From Rosellinia necatrix (lineage: Eukaryota > Ascomycota > Sordariomycetes > Xylariales > Xylariaceae): a DNA stretch of 64,000 bases. Every line of letters starts with the position of its first letter. Position 1 is the first letter of the stretch. The translations under genes were made by a program, and so were the position numbers. Below are positions 52,538 through 64,000 of this stretch, one piece after another. The stretch spans positions 2,356,001-2,420,000 of the forward strand of contig JAGYVD010000003.1 of NCBI GenBank assembly GCA_021209875.1. The letters run 5' to 3'. The notes below the pieces were generated by a model that did no database searches, had not been told where the DNA came from, and saw only the letters and a program-made list of their open reading frames with translations.

Positions 52538-55017
52538 CCCTTTTTTTTTTTTTTTTTACCGTTGAAAGACGTTGGGCTAAAGCGGCAGTGAACGTGTTGT
52601 AAAAGAGAAAAGAGTACAGAGAAGCCAGGTTGCTATCCACTATATATGAAGCTATCGTCCAATGAAATCATGTCATGCTAAGTAGGCACGCGGTATTTGG
52701 TTGGGAAACTATTATAAAGCTGGTTCTCAGACCAAACGAGGCTGGGCCGAGGTATTTTAATAGTTGATTCTCCCCAGCACAGGAGACTATATTAGAGCCA
52801 AGTCAAAATAAGTTGTCAGAGTCTTTTTTAAAAGATTGAGGTATTGAGGGTATTTGTTGAACTGGTGGTTATATGTAACCATGGTTCCCTTCTAGTAGGT
52901 ATTTCCAGATTTTCTCTTTTTTATTGATTTATTTATTTAAAATGAGATAGTTAGTGGTAAGCAAGGAAATGAAATTGTTCCTTGTGAATGGCTTGCCCCA
53001 AATACTAGCGTTGCCAAGTGTGCAGCAGTCTATGCTTCAATCATATAACTATCACCTACTGTCTTGTGTTGAGAGGCAAGATTCCCCCCAGTAATTTACG
53101 GTAATACAAAACGTATAACTAGTTATAGGAAGTCATGCAAGCTTGTTCATTTTAGATTATGTAAAAGCGGGTCTTGCTCACTCGCAGCGCAGCTCAGGCG
53201 AAAAGCGGCGGGGCTCCTCAAAGATTCTTGTTGCGATTTAACATGGTAAAACCTCTCTAGGACCTACCTAGGTTGGTCAGATGGCAGGCAGGCAGACAGG
53301 TTGCTACAGAAGTTACTATAGGTGGAGTTAATATAGATGGATTGCGAGATGATAGGTGCAGTTCACCTCTGCCTCATAATGATCAAGATAGCATTTTTCG
53401 ATGCCTCAGCCGTTTCGTTTATAATAACTTGTTCTAGTGTAGTAGTGAGATAAGAGGGGGGACAAACAGCACAAAGCCCCCTCATAGCCCGATGAAGACC
53501 GACTTATCTAGTGCACCTAGGGAATGTAAATAGGAGTTATTATGAATCATCAGCGACGTGCACAGATTGATAACTGCCTCGGGTGCCTACCTAGGCGGGT
53601 ATATAAATTACACGGGGGTATTCAAGCTGCGACGTACTACGTGTGAAGGTAGGACATGTCATCGTCGTCATCATCATCATCTTTCTCCCCCCCCGATCAA
53701 GAGCTCCGGTCGAACGAATCAGGCGTCTTGTTACTAGCGCGCTTCTTCCGACTCGTTGCCCGGGCATGGAGAGCAAGGTGGGTCAATAGTGGGTTCAACA
53801 TCGTATTGCTCTGCCCTTCGTAAAAAGCTGTCCCCGGAGCTGCCAGAGTCCTGCCGTGTACCGACGACACGAACTCATGGCTGAGTACATCGAGATACCA
53901 GGTATATACCACGTCGGGTTCTTTGAAGAGGGAGTGTGAGATTGATCACAACGACATATGGCGATGGGCAGTAAACTAGTACTGGATTTATACCACTTTT
54001 CTTCTTAAAAAGTACATATGTAAAGCAACCTCCCCATGAGCCATGAGGTCAAGGAGGACATCTTCACAGCCCACCTGTAATGCAATCCCCCAGTTAAGAT
54101 GCCTACACCAGTACAGTAGGCTAGGGACTCCTAGGACTTCTAGGGTATGTAGATGGTGGTTTAAGGGGGAAGGGAGGGGTGTGTGTGTGTGTGTGCGTGT
54201 GTGTTGTTGGAAAACAAACCTAGAGAATTGCCTACCAAGCATAGGTACTACATACGTGCGTACAAAGGTATTGGTTATAAGGTATATTGGTTATATTAGC
54301 TACCTATAGGTATCTAGTAGTCATATGGAAGTAGGTAAGTACCTACCCAAGGTAATCTGAAGCTCTCCAGAAAGCTAGCAGATAGTTAGCAGCAGGACAC
54401 TTGCCTGCATGTCAAGTAGGTATCTATCTACTTACATCGTACTTGAATATTATATCTAGGCGCTATTATAATCGGTCCTCGTATCTCTTACTGTAGGGAG
54501 ACGGAGGTAGATCAATATCACTGCCTAGAGCTACCAGAGGTACCGAAGCCAGGTACTACCCATGTACTTACTCTCTATAGTAGTGCCCTAATTGTACCCG
54601 AAGTACTAGCAAGTACCTATCTTTCCCCCTCTGTATTGAACCTTGAACAGAGGTAGGCACGGCCAGCCAGCACTGCCACAACCAGAAATAGACGGCAAAC
54701 AGGACCCGATTTATCGTCATGCTCGACTCGCTGACATCAAATCCCCTTTCCCCCAGAAATAATAACAACCTCCTGTTTCGCGTCAGTTTACCTGACCCTC
54801 TCCCCGGCGACCAGCTCGACGGCGCAGCACACACTCTGCCCATCTCCAATTGCCAGCTCTTCGCGAACCAGCTGCATCTGTCCGACACTCGATATCAGCT
54901 TCCGAGACGAGACGATGATGCTGATGGGGGCGTAATGGTTGCCGCCGCCGCTCTCCGATTCTCTCTGGGCTGATCTGATTACACCTGCGATCGCCGTCCC
55001 CGCCGCCCGACAACACC
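52538..55017. other. AT-rich intergenic region before the TRP-like gene
   Basis: A T-run lies at 52541-52558. A (GT)n run is at about 54180-54204, and AGGTAGGT/ACCTACC tracts are at 53268-53280 and 54330-54350. The last 300 bp are the promoter and 5' untranslated region of the TRP-like gene. No motif-bearing frame is seen. Confidence 0.4.
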
Positions 55018-58000
55018 ATGAGACGCCCGGCTGCTGGCGCCGCGAGCACGATCCCACCCCTGCCCGACCATCCCGGGTCGCCGCGTCGACAATGCCCGCT
55101 CCGACAACGCCCGCTCCGGCAGCGCCCGCTCCTCTCCCGCGTCTTCCACCGTGCTGGCGCCCCGTGCCTCGTCACCGTCACGCTGCTTTTGCTGGCCTAC
55201 TGTGCCATCCCCGTCGCCTCGGCCGTCAAGATCCCATTCGAGAACTGCCTCAACGAGGATTATAAATATACCAATCCAAAACGCCCTCCGGAGCAGGTCC
55301 AGCTCCAGTTCGTCCCGAAGGAGGTTGATGCTGTCTTCTCGCCCCAGGGGGGCAACCACAACCTGCTCGTCACCGTATGGGGAAATGTCACAGGCAGAGT
55401 GGGAAATGCCACCCTGCCGCCGCCAGGAGATCCCGAATGGAACAACCCGAACTCCACAACCGCTATCAATGGCAAGATACAGAACACCAATGAGCCCGGG
55501 AGAGCAAATTTCAATGCCACGACGCTCCATTCGACAGTCGACGTCCTTGACTACCGGCCGTACATTCATGATTCTTTTTTTTGCGAAAATCTGCAGAATG
55601 GGGAGTGCCCTTTGGGCCCGGTCTTCAATGATTCCTTGACGTAAGTCATAGTCGACTAGCTAGCCATATAGCCAAGCATGCTTATCCTGCTGACTTTTAC
55701 AGCAACTTCCGTGAATTGCCTTCATTCAACTTATCCAAGGCTTTTGACTCGTCGTACGCGTTTGCTTCGTTTACGCCTACCATTATTATCCGATTCGGTG
55801 ATCAGTACGCTACCCCTATTGGATGCATATCCGCAACCGTGACGCCTACTTTAGGAAACACCGCCTGGTATTTAAAGTTTTTGCCCCTGGTCGTGCTGAT
55901 CGTTGTTGGCTTTGCCACGGTTTTTGCAGCAATCTTCAGTCCCTGGGGCACGACTGATGTTTTTCACTGGACGTCGAATTACGGCAGAGACCCGGATCTT
56001 CTCCGCCTTGTTACTCCTGGGTTCGGCGACTGCCTCAACTACATCCAGCTCATTGTCTTGACTGGAAGTCTCTCCCTCGAATACCCTGGCTTTTATCAGC
56101 CGGCCGTCAGCCAGCTATCATGGTCTGTTCTCATGTTTAACCAGCAATTCACATCCAACACCACAGCCTTTCAAAGCGTTGTTGATGGCGTTTACAATAC
56201 TACTTGGAGTTCGTATGGCTTGGAGCGCACCGCGCATCTGGTTGGTCAACGGAAAGCTGAAGATGTATGGATTGGCATGATAATATGGTCGCTAGTCATC
56301 GTAGGTGCCGTTCTCTTTCTGACCCAAGCTGGCTTTCTAGGCCGACGGTTATGGCGTCTCATCAATCATGACTCGGAGGAGGACCTCCGATCGAAAAACA
56401 TCCCATTCTCGCTGGGTAACGTCGTTCGAATCATCTTTGGTTATTTCCTGCTGCCGATTGTTGCCCTCTCGGCATTTCAGCTCGTTGCCGCAACGCAAGT
56501 TCCCGGTTACATAGTAGCCCTGGCTGTGGTGACTCTGGTGGTGATCATTGGGTTTGCGGTCTGGTTCATACGTCTGATCGCTACAACGAAGCCACGGGCT
56601 TACCTGTTTGACGATTTACCCACCGTTCTTCTCTATGGTCCCCTGTATAATACATATTCGGACGAATCGTCTGGTTTTGCTTTCATCCCTATTATCCTCA
56701 CCATCATTCGGGGTATAGCTGTCGGCGCTGTACAACCGTCCGGGACTGCCCAGATCGTCATTCTAGCTGTCTGCGAGGTCATTCAATTGCTCACTTTACA
56801 AGCCTTCCGCCCGTTCCATCCAGCGACCTCAATGAACGCCTATCATCTATTCTTCTCGGCAATTAGATTTATATGCGTTATCATGATGGTCGCTTTCACC
56901 TCTTCCCTGGGGCTCACAAATGGCCCAAAGGGATGGATCGGCTATGCGATTCTAATAATACATGGCGCCGTACTACTTTTCGGCTTCTTCCTGAACGCGC
57001 TGCAAACTATTGTTGAGGTTCTTGCTCGGCTAGGTGGCGCTGGAGGTGATGATGTCCGCGGTCAGACTAGGGGTGGACTGTCCAAGATCTTTGGCGCTCG
57101 TCAGTTATCGAGACGCGTCGATCGGACAAGCGGCCCGTCGAGACTAAGTCAGCTCAGCAGCACCGGTATGTTAGACGCCGCTGAAAACGCATCGAAGAGA
57201 GGTTACGGTCGCGTACGAAGTGAATCCGCTGGTAGCATGGGTATCATGATGAGCCCCCGAAGAAATTCTAGTGCAATGGATACATACAGCATTGACGCAT
57301 ACTCCAACCATATAGGAAGCAGCACATTCGCAGGGACGACTATGAGTACCTATTCTGTTCTACCATCTCCAGGCCAAGCGACTCGTCCACAACTCAAACC
57401 AGATCCGTACTACCGTCCGCCACGTGCTCGCCGGGGAACCCTTGAGGAAGCTGGGTCATCATCACTACACAGGCCCCATGATTCGCTTGGTAGCATCGAT
57501 CTCGGTAACCACCGGTTGAGCCAAATCGGCGGGGACGCCGATGGCGATATTGGCATATCGGGAAGAGCCACCCCTGCGCTCATGCCTTACGCACCAGTGC
57601 TTGTCCCGCGCGCGGATTACTCGACTCGGGAAGTTGACTTCTACTATGGCGTCCGAGGACCAGCTCTTAATTCAGACGCTCCAGGGCGTAAGCTGGGTAC
57701 CGGACCAGCAGATCCCACGAGTCCGGTTGCTACCGCAACAGGATGGGTCATGCGATTATTTGGGGGTAAAACGAAAGAGAAAGGCAAAGGCTTCGAGGTA
57801 GTTCGGAGCGCGAGAATGCCATCTGCAATGAAGGCGAGAGGCGGCGATTTTAGTGACGATACGCCGCCTGAAGGAATACCCGTGGCGCTTGGTGTATTGC
57901 GAAATGGTCCCATTGAAAGCGATGACGATGACGAAACTCCAGTGTCAAAGAAGAAGGAGCATGCTCGAAGCGACAGCGCTGGGGGCAAGCTGCTGAATGA

Positions 58001-58484
58001 CGTTAGCGAACCTGAATCCGATGAAGAAGAGGGCATGACTTCGAAAATACCCAAAGACCCCCCTTTGCTACCTGACTTGGATGCCGGTGAGCGCTTCCGC
58101 ATTCCAAGCCGGGTACAGTCTAAAGTTAGCAAACACCCTTCGCAAAGGACCATCAAATCGGCATTTGGCGAAAATCCCGGAGTGTCAGAGATTCCTGAAG
58201 TACCAAGAAAGAGTTCAAAACGAAATTCGCATTTGATAGCTCTGGCTAGATTGCCATTTGATCGAAGTAACTCCCAGGAACGTCCCTCTACCGAGGACCT
58301 CAGCCGCTCGATCTCCGCTAAATCCAGTCTTGATGACACAGATCAACGACCCATGAGCATGGGCTCTGTACATCAGCACAATACCATTCAGACAGAACCA
58401 AGTGGAAGCGTTGACCTCTTAGCAAGCACCGCCGAGGTTATTAGTGACCCTAGGAAACCAAGTTTCAGCTCCTCAATACCATGA
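55018..58484 (+). CDS. TRP-like ion channel family protein (Flc/Pkd2/spray type)
   Basis: A multispanning membrane protein of the fungal ML-like/TRP family, linked in other fungi to calcium signalling, FAD transport and wall integrity. Exons 55018-55640 and 55703-58484 (intron GTAAGT..TACAG, phase 2) give 1134 residues. An Arg/Pro-rich N-terminus precedes a signal-like hydrophobic segment at about 49-68 (PCLVTVTLLLLAYCAIPVASA). The lumenal ML-like domain follows (about 70-270): IPFENCLNE, LLVTVWGNVTG, several N-glycosylation sites, ending FGDQYATPIGCISATVTP. Nine or ten helices lie at about 280-650, among them FLPLVVLIVVGFATVFAAIF, IGMIIWSLVIVGAVLFL, VRIIFGYFLLPIVALSAF and AIRFICVIMMVAFTS. 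A long Ser-rich cytosolic tail of over 450 residues has probable phosphosites. The start is the only ATG before the hydrophobic segment. Confidence 0.9.
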
Positions 58485-59621
58485 TGATCCCGATGATCAT
58501 ATTATACGAACCTAACGAATTTCATTGGTTGCGACCTACGAGGATATATAGAGGTTCATGTACAACCATCAACTTAGAGTAGGCGGCAGATTTGCTATTT
58601 TCGTATATCAGCGCGGCGTCATTGGTCAACCACATGATACGACATTCTGTCCATAATAACATATTTTCGTTTTGCTAGGGTGGTCGGGGGCGGATCCGAA
58701 GCTAGGTGGCGGCGCACAAAAGGTCGGCAGTGGTTGCGTCTAACACACCTATCAGCTAAGCATAGCAAAGGGCATATGCATTGATAAAAAATTATATCTG
58801 GTTGGAACAACGAATATTGATAATTAAGTATAACTCGAATACCATAATCTAAATAACCATCACAGTCCTTCCATTGAATGCTGAAAAACTAGCATTCTTG
58901 GAGAGGGTTTTCTGAGGTGTCACCTATCGTAGTTCATTGTATGATTTAATACCTGACATAAAATCCGTCTCCGTAAAGGTAGTTTAATTGCTTATCTCGT
59001 TAGATCTGTACATTCACGCGGACACGCTGCTTCAAGAGATAGCCCGGAGATCTGGCACCCCGGGGTGCCCGGACGGCGTTGGAGCGACTCGACTTTGTCT
59101 GTCAACTTTGCCCCCCCCGGTGGCCTCGCCCTCCACCTCTCCGCCGAGGAAGCGCTGCCAGTGCCAGTGTCCATGCCATGCCGTGCCATGCGTGAGGCCA
59201 CTTCCTTCAGCGGGTTGTGAGGCGCCGACTTCACCGCTGCCTAGAGACGCCCGGTGGCGGTACATAGGCGCGCCCGAGGAGCTAACCGCTGGCAGAGATA
59301 GAGAGAGAGAGAGAGAGGGGGAGGGAGAGACTTCGAGCTCCTCGGCATCGTCCGGGGACACGTCAGTGCTCGGCGACGATGGAAAACGACCCTACGAATA
59401 TCTTTGATTCGCCAACTAAGAAGCTACTCGTGGTATGGCAGATATCGGCCCGTCCCGCGAGATTATCAAGAAAATGGGTCAAGGCATACTCACTCTCCTG
59501 CAAGATCATCCCAAGGGCGTGAAAGCCCGTTAATTTTCTTTCCTAGGGGTTTATTTTTTTATTTTTTATTTTTTTTTGGTTGGTCAACTATATACTACCC
59601 AGATAAAAAGAGCCTTGCCAC
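58485..59621. other. convergent 3' intergenic region
   Basis: This lies between the stops of the TRP-like and PLP-enzyme genes. A (GA)n run is at about 59297-59316 and T-rich tracts at 59550-59578. Frames of 80-139 codons around 58990-59407 overlap on both strands and are low-complexity. Confidence 0.45.
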
Positions 59622-61058
59622 CTATTTACTTACTCCGCTTCCGCTCCCGGCGGCGGCCCTCTCCTTCGCCAACGCGTCGAACCCCTGAACCAGGTCGTCG
59701 CGCAGGTCCTCCCAGCCCTCGATGCCGATGCTCAGCCGCAGCAGGCGCTTATCGACGTTGGCGTCTGTCATGGAGCGCCACTCGATGAGGCTCTCGACGC
59801 CGCCGAGGCTCGTGGCGTGGTGGAAAAGGGCCAGCTTGCTCGGCAGCCGTTTCGCGTCGGTCTCGTGCCGCATGTATAGCGCGAAGACGGGCCCGAAGCC
59901 GTTGGGCATCTGCTTCCTCAGCCAGCCGAGCGCCTCTCCGTCCGGCCCGGTCTGTAGGCTTGCGTGCCGGATCTCGGCGATGGCGCCGTGCGCGACGCTG
60001 CCCTCGCGGGCCGCCTCGGCCGCGAGCCAGCTGACGAGCGCCTCGGCATCGGCGCTTTGCCGGCGCACGCGCAGCTCCAGTGTCCGGAGGCTGCGGATGC
60101 CGAGCCAGCCCTCGAGGCTGCCCATGACGGAGCCGAGGAAGACGCGCTCGCCCAGCAGCCCCGGGATCCAGGTGTCGGCGTGGCGCGGCGCCACCGCCAG
60201 CACGCCGCAGAGCAGGTCGCTGTGGCCGCCGAAGTACTTGGTGCCGCTGTGCATGGCCACGTCGACGCCGAACGCGAAGGGGTCGAGCAGCGGAGGCGGC
60301 GCGAAGGTGACGTCGGCCGAGAGCAGGGCGCCCGTCCGCCGCGCCTTGGCCGCGTAGAACTCGAGGTCGCGCACCTCACCCGTCGGATTCAGGGGCGTCT
60401 CCACGTGGATCAGGTCGCCCGGTCCGAGTTCCTCGTCCGCGCAGTCTAGGTCTAGCTGCTTCAGCCCCGACAGCTTCGACAGCAGCCGGATCACCCCGTG
60501 GCACCCGTGATAACCCCCGCCGATCGCGATCCGCTTCGGGTTCAGGAACACCACCATCGCGTGGAAGGCGGACAGCCCTGAGCTGTATGACACCGCCGGC
60601 CCCCGCAGGATCGACGTCAAGATGGCCTCGAAGCGCTGCGTGTTTGGCGCGCTCATCCGCGAGTAGATGTGCGAGTCGTACGAGTTATCCGACTAGTTAA
60701 AGTGGGGGTTTGTTAGTTATAGTGTTGAGATTTCATCTTCGCTGGAGATTGCTTGTAGGCAAGAGTAAGATTGGATCGGAAGTTAATATCGATGACATGA
60801 CAATGCTACGATGTTAAGGTGGAAGACGGAGGGGAAAGACCTTACGCTAGTATTTTTCATATAATCAAGATCATCCGGGTTTCGACTATACCGAAAGGTA
60901 GTCGAGACGTGCATAGGCGGCGCCACGGCAGCGTGGGAGTTGAGGAAATCATCCGCGTGAATGGTTTGCGCCGAGAGGGACAGGTGTTGAAGCCTCGATG
61001 CCAGTGCTATGGCTTCTTCCTTGACGGCACCTGTGCTGTTCGCCTTTTCATCTGCCAT
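59622..61058 (-). CDS. cystathionine gamma-synthase-type PLP enzyme (Cys/Met metabolism family)
   Basis: A fold-type I PLP enzyme of trans-sulfuration, by family joining an activated homoserine with cysteine or sulfide. Minus-strand exons 61058-60846 and 60692-59622 (intron GTAAGG..ACTAG, phase 0) give 427 residues. Landmarks are TIHADDFLNSHAAVAPPMHVSTTFRY near the start, HIYSRMSAPNTQRFE (family: YSRxxNPT), AVSYSSGLSAFHAMV at the phosphate loop, and HVETPLNPTGEV. The PLP lysine lies in MHSGTKYFGGHSDLLCGV (about K223). The C-terminus has RLLRLSIGIEGWEDLRDDL, where the family Arg binds the substrate carboxylate. All key residues are present. YSRM and ETPLNPTG deviate slightly from the core enzymes, so a related lyase or a specialised paralogue is possible. 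Exon 2 uses strongly G/C-ending codons. Confidence 0.9.
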
Positions 61059-62336
61059 TGTATAGAATTGTGGATCGGTTGTACGATGTATTCATCTGGG
61101 GGGGTTGTAAGTGTATATAATGAGTTGAGGGAGTTGTTTGCGATGAGTGCCTATTAACCCGACAATCTCAATTGATGAAACAGACAACACAATGAGTCTA
61201 TACTCTTCTCCTTTTTATACCAGGATTTATATAGGGCAGGGTGAAGGTAGATGAATAAAGTGAGCGGTTCAGTAACCGAATCAGTAAATGAGTCAATGGG
61301 TGATTGAATAAATAAATACTGGTCGGTCTATTGGACAACGAAGACGATCGATCAAGTCGCGATCTCGTGGCGGGGTAAATTAAGTGCCTAGAAGGTACTA
61401 AGGCGGTGGTATCGAGCACCACCTTACCCTTGAGGAAGCTCTGTTAGCTCCCGTCGCAAACCTATCGGAATGCCCCAAGAGTGGGTTAGGTTTTCGTATC
61501 CGTGATTTTGCGCCATCGCTCGGTGCTCGGGGTCTGACCAGGTGTTTTGTGGATTGGTAAGGTTCATGTTTCCGGAGGGCGCGGCGATGATTACCGGTAT
61601 CGGTGCCTTTTTATCGGTGTCTTTCGTTATACAACAGCGCCTGATTGGAATCTAGGCGTAGTATCGGTGGAGGCAAACCATGCTCATATCTTGGTTTACT
61701 GGGGTTGTAAGGGGCCTTGCCAGGAAATTGAAGATGGGGCATCAAGTCGACTTATCTAGGAGGGAGCCCTCCAAGTACAAGAGCGGGGATAGGCTCGGTT
61801 TCTAACGGCGCTATGCATCTGGCTGTCTTCTGTATGGTTCCCATCCCGGGTGGATAGGGGCACATTCACAAAACATCCGTATTGGTTAACTTGCTGACTA
61901 TGATGCACGTTCCGTTAAAGCAGAGAGTTCCCTGCAACAATCTGAAGGGCTTATTGCCTAGACTGCCGCCAAATTGTTTGATTTGTTTGATACGAGTGTT
62001 GTTGCGTTTATGATCGAAGCCTTGGATGGCCCCTTTCGTAGCGAGCCAATCCGTTGAAGGGGGTTAAACATTGTAAACGCGGGCTTGTGCTGTATAGACC
62101 AGATGTTATGTATGTGTCGCAAAATCCCACCGAAGGTCGGTGAAAGCGCAGCATTCGAATAAATCGGCACTCATGAGTCTCTTCGCAGAAGTGTAGGATT
62201 GGTATTGATGGATGAAGTGATGGATGAAGTGATGGCAATGGGGAAGAGAAAAAAAAAAGAAAAAAAGAAGGCAAAAGTCCCCTCCCTCGTACGGAACGCC
62301 ACGCCTATGCAAAAAGATGTATGGTATCCTCGCTCC
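61059..62336. other. intergenic region upstream of the PLP-enzyme gene
   Basis: It holds the promoter of the PLP-enzyme gene (start 61058, minus) on its left and the 3' side of BUD23 on its right. T/A-rich tracts lie near 62248-62272. I see no supported gene. Confidence 0.45.
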
Positions 62337-63274
62337 TCAAAATGCAATGCGCCTCTTCCGTCCGGTATACTTGGATGTCGCTTTGACGACTTTGCCTTTT
62401 CGTTCCATCTGCTCCTTTTTGTGAATGATCCAGGCCTTGCTGCCCTTTTTAAGCTCGCCCTTGCCGCTTCTCTTTTGTACTCTGGTATCGAGAATGTCGA
62501 CGCCATCCATGCCCTTCACAACGCCGGTAATGTCGCCGCCCTTCTCCTCCAGCGAACCGCCGCCCACCGTCAGCACCAGGTAGTATTTAATGTTCTTCGT
62601 CTCGGGGTCGTCTTCCAGGAGACCAGCACCGAAGCCGGCTTTGACCGCAGCGGTCGTGATCATCTTCTTCTGCTCGTCGTTCTTGGGGTAGAACTGGCAG
62701 ACGGCACGTCCTCCCCTCTTCAGGCTCGCATACAAGCCGTCGAAGAAGCGCGATAACCGGCCCAGGGGCGATACATCGCTACTCTCGGCGTTACACAACC
62801 ACTGGATGGCGCTGATGCTAATGGCGGCGTCGAAGGTGCCGGCGCGGAAGGGCACGCCTTGTCCGATGTCCGCCAGCATCAGATCGCCCTCCACATCCCG
62901 CTGCAGCGCGACATCCAACATGGACGGGGCTATGTCCATCCCGATCCACGTGTGTGGGCCGCCCTCGTCGGGTGGCACCGCTGACAAGATCTCGCCGGAT
63001 AAGCCGCTACCACAGCCTACGTCGAGGACGAGGGAAGGCGACTTGAGGTCGAGGAGCTCGAGAGCGCGCTCTGCCATGGACGCCTGGATATTCTGTATCC
63101 GCGAGGACGTCGTGTATTTGCGGGCTTCGGTGTCGTCATAGTGTATGTCGGCGGAACTGAGAATGGATTGTGTAAGCTAAGCTGGGGTTTGTTATTTGTT
63201 ATGTTGGTCGTCGTGACTCGGATATTTTGGGCGTTTGAATAGGTTGGATATACACGTCTATATACAAAAGAAGG

Positions 63275-63325
<51 letters not shown>

Positions 63326-63430
63326 GTGGCGGCAGACAAGGAAAGTAAAGGGAATAAAAAAAGGATGGATGGATTGGATGGAGGGGTAGGAGGGGTCTGT
63401 CTCTTACAGCGTATCCTCAGGCCGCGACAT
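62337..63430 (-). CDS. BUD23: 18S rRNA (guanine-N7) methyltransferase Bud23
   Basis: It methylates a guanine of 18S rRNA with S-adenosylmethionine during 40S maturation, acting with Trm112. Minus-strand exons 63430-63408 and 63156-62337 give 280 residues. The short first exon encodes MSRPEDT and splits the next Leu; splicing over the 251-bp intron yields SADIHYDDTEARKYTTSSRIQNIQASMAERALELL, the typical Bud23 N-terminus. Motif I is VLDVGCGSGLSG (about 51-62), followed by WIGMDIAPSMLDVA, DIGQGVPFRAGTFDAAISISAIQWLCNA (the IQWL block is a Bud23 hallmark) and GGRAVCQFYPKND. The C-terminal WBS-type region is Lys/Arg-rich (KKGSKAWIIHKKEQMERKGK.. YTGRKRRIAF), fitting a nucleolar protein. Intron 1 contains a long GA repeat. 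Confidence 0.94.
63281..63321. repeat. (GA)n microsatellite in BUD23 intron 1
   Basis: A pure GA run of about 40 bases lies within the 251-bp intron. On the gene strand it reads (CT)n and lies roughly 85-125 bases from the donor, away from the acceptor. Confidence 0.9.
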
Positions 63431-64000
63431 CTTGTCAATTGGTCGGTATTCTGTGCTGTTCTCTTCTCTTGATAACTTCGAAGTATGTACGTAGTAGATT
63501 AAGTAGGCGGCAAGGCACTTGTCAGAGGTAGTAAGGGTTCACGGCTGGTACTAGGATAAGGTAGGTAGCTTATAACATCGTTATGTTGATTTGTTCAGGT
63601 ACGGTAGGTAGTGGATAGCTAAGTAGGTAGGTAGGTAGGTAGGTAGGTAGGTAGGTACCTGGACTTTAGGCGACCCCCATTAGACCTCGCGAACCTGCAG
63701 TCAGTCTGTCTGTTACTGTTGAACGTCCCGACTCTTCTAACTTTTCTGTGGAGCTGATCTTATCTTCTTCTTATCATCTTATCGTAGTTACCTAAGTACT
63801 TAACCCCTTCCGGGGAATTACCGATTCCAGGGTAGCATTAAGGTTCTTAGTGGGTACCTAGGTACCGACCCGGACTTGCGTGACGGAGTTGGTCGGTCGC
63901 GAAAGGCCACGCATCATCACCATAGTCGTCATTGTTTCCTGTTCGGCCCCTACATACTACCTCCGATCCCAGGTCGACGCGCCTCGAAGACCGCGAAGGG
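63431..64000. promoter_or_regulatory. promoter region of BUD23
   Basis: It contains AGGTAGGT tracts at about 63560-63572 and 63600-63612, and a long (GTAG)n run at 63621-63657 ending GTACCT. A further TACCTAGGTACC palindrome is at about 63856-63867. The window ends without another gene visible. Confidence 0.5.
63621..63657. repeat. (GTAG)n tetranucleotide repeat
   Basis: About nine GTAG units in a row, the longest of the AGGT-type tracts that recur in the intergenic regions of this window. Confidence 0.9.

Noticed and set aside
53697..53912. 71-codon minus-strand frame (MVYTWYLDVLSHEFVSS..)
   Set aside because: Short, no motif, in AT-rich DNA; no splice sites that extend it were found.
1..64000. 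CRISPR arrays, operons, ribosome binding sites, rRNA
   Set aside because: The DNA is eukaryotic nuclear; no direct-repeat/spacer arrays or rRNA sequence were seen.

Overview
This window is nuclear DNA from a filamentous ascomycete (Pezizomycotina, most likely Sordariomycetes). The evidence is short spliceosomal introns (about 50-150 bp, GTRAGT donors, YAG acceptors) in most genes, a GC-rich coding fraction, tRNA genes of eukaryotic type (one with a short anticodon-loop intron), and fungal families such as a GT15 mannosyltransferase, a CBM20 glucoamylase, a Zn2Cys6 regulator, a Flc/Pkd2-type TRP-like protein and a 2EXR protein. One decayed kinase gene carries changes matching repeat-induced point mutation (RIP). 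All gene models below were rebuilt by hand from reading frame, splice sites and family motifs; no alignment or transcript was available.

Layout. 1-10.3 kb: 3' part of a GT15 mannosyltransferase (+), mitochondrial ribosomal protein uS12m (-), a mitochondrial acyl-CoA dehydrogenase (+), a secreted glucoamylase (-) and a YKE4/ZIP7-type zinc transporter (+). 10.3-22.3 kb: a 3.2-kb gene-free stretch, an arrestin-like protein (+), a proline-rich transglutaminase-fold protein (+) and an MFS drug transporter with a very long tail (-). 22.3-38.1 kb: a 2.8-kb promoter-like gap holding a possible truncated gene start, a Zn2Cys6 regulator (+), tRNA-Val, a 2-oxoglutarate dioxygenase (+), tRNA-Ser (-), a cytochrome P450 (-), an unrecognised gene (-) and a 2EXR protein (-). 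38.1-48.7 kb: a 4-kb gene-poor stretch rich in simple repeats, then thioredoxin-PITH (-), a J-domain protein (-), a small membrane protein (+), a charged nuclear-looking protein (-) and a PRA1-family protein (-). 48.7-55.0 kb: an AT-rich gap with a decayed kinase pseudogene and possible LTR debris. 55.0-64.0 kb: a TRP-like channel (+), a cystathionine gamma-synthase-type PLP enzyme (-) and the 18S rRNA methyltransferase Bud23 (-).

The genes do not form one pathway. They are mostly independent housekeeping functions (mitochondrial translation and acyl-CoA oxidation, ribosome biogenesis, zinc and vesicle trafficking, protein folding, wall glycosylation) mixed with environment-facing genes (glucoamylase, MFS exporter, P450, dioxygenase, Zn2Cys6 regulator). 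No biosynthetic cluster backbone gene is present. I found no clearly new biological system. The best leads are a 19-bp near-palindromic AGGT motif repeated exactly in three intergenic regions, the MFS protein's unusual Cys/Pro-rich tail, an open frame without a start codon that runs into the PRA1 gene, and the RIP-like kinase pseudogene.
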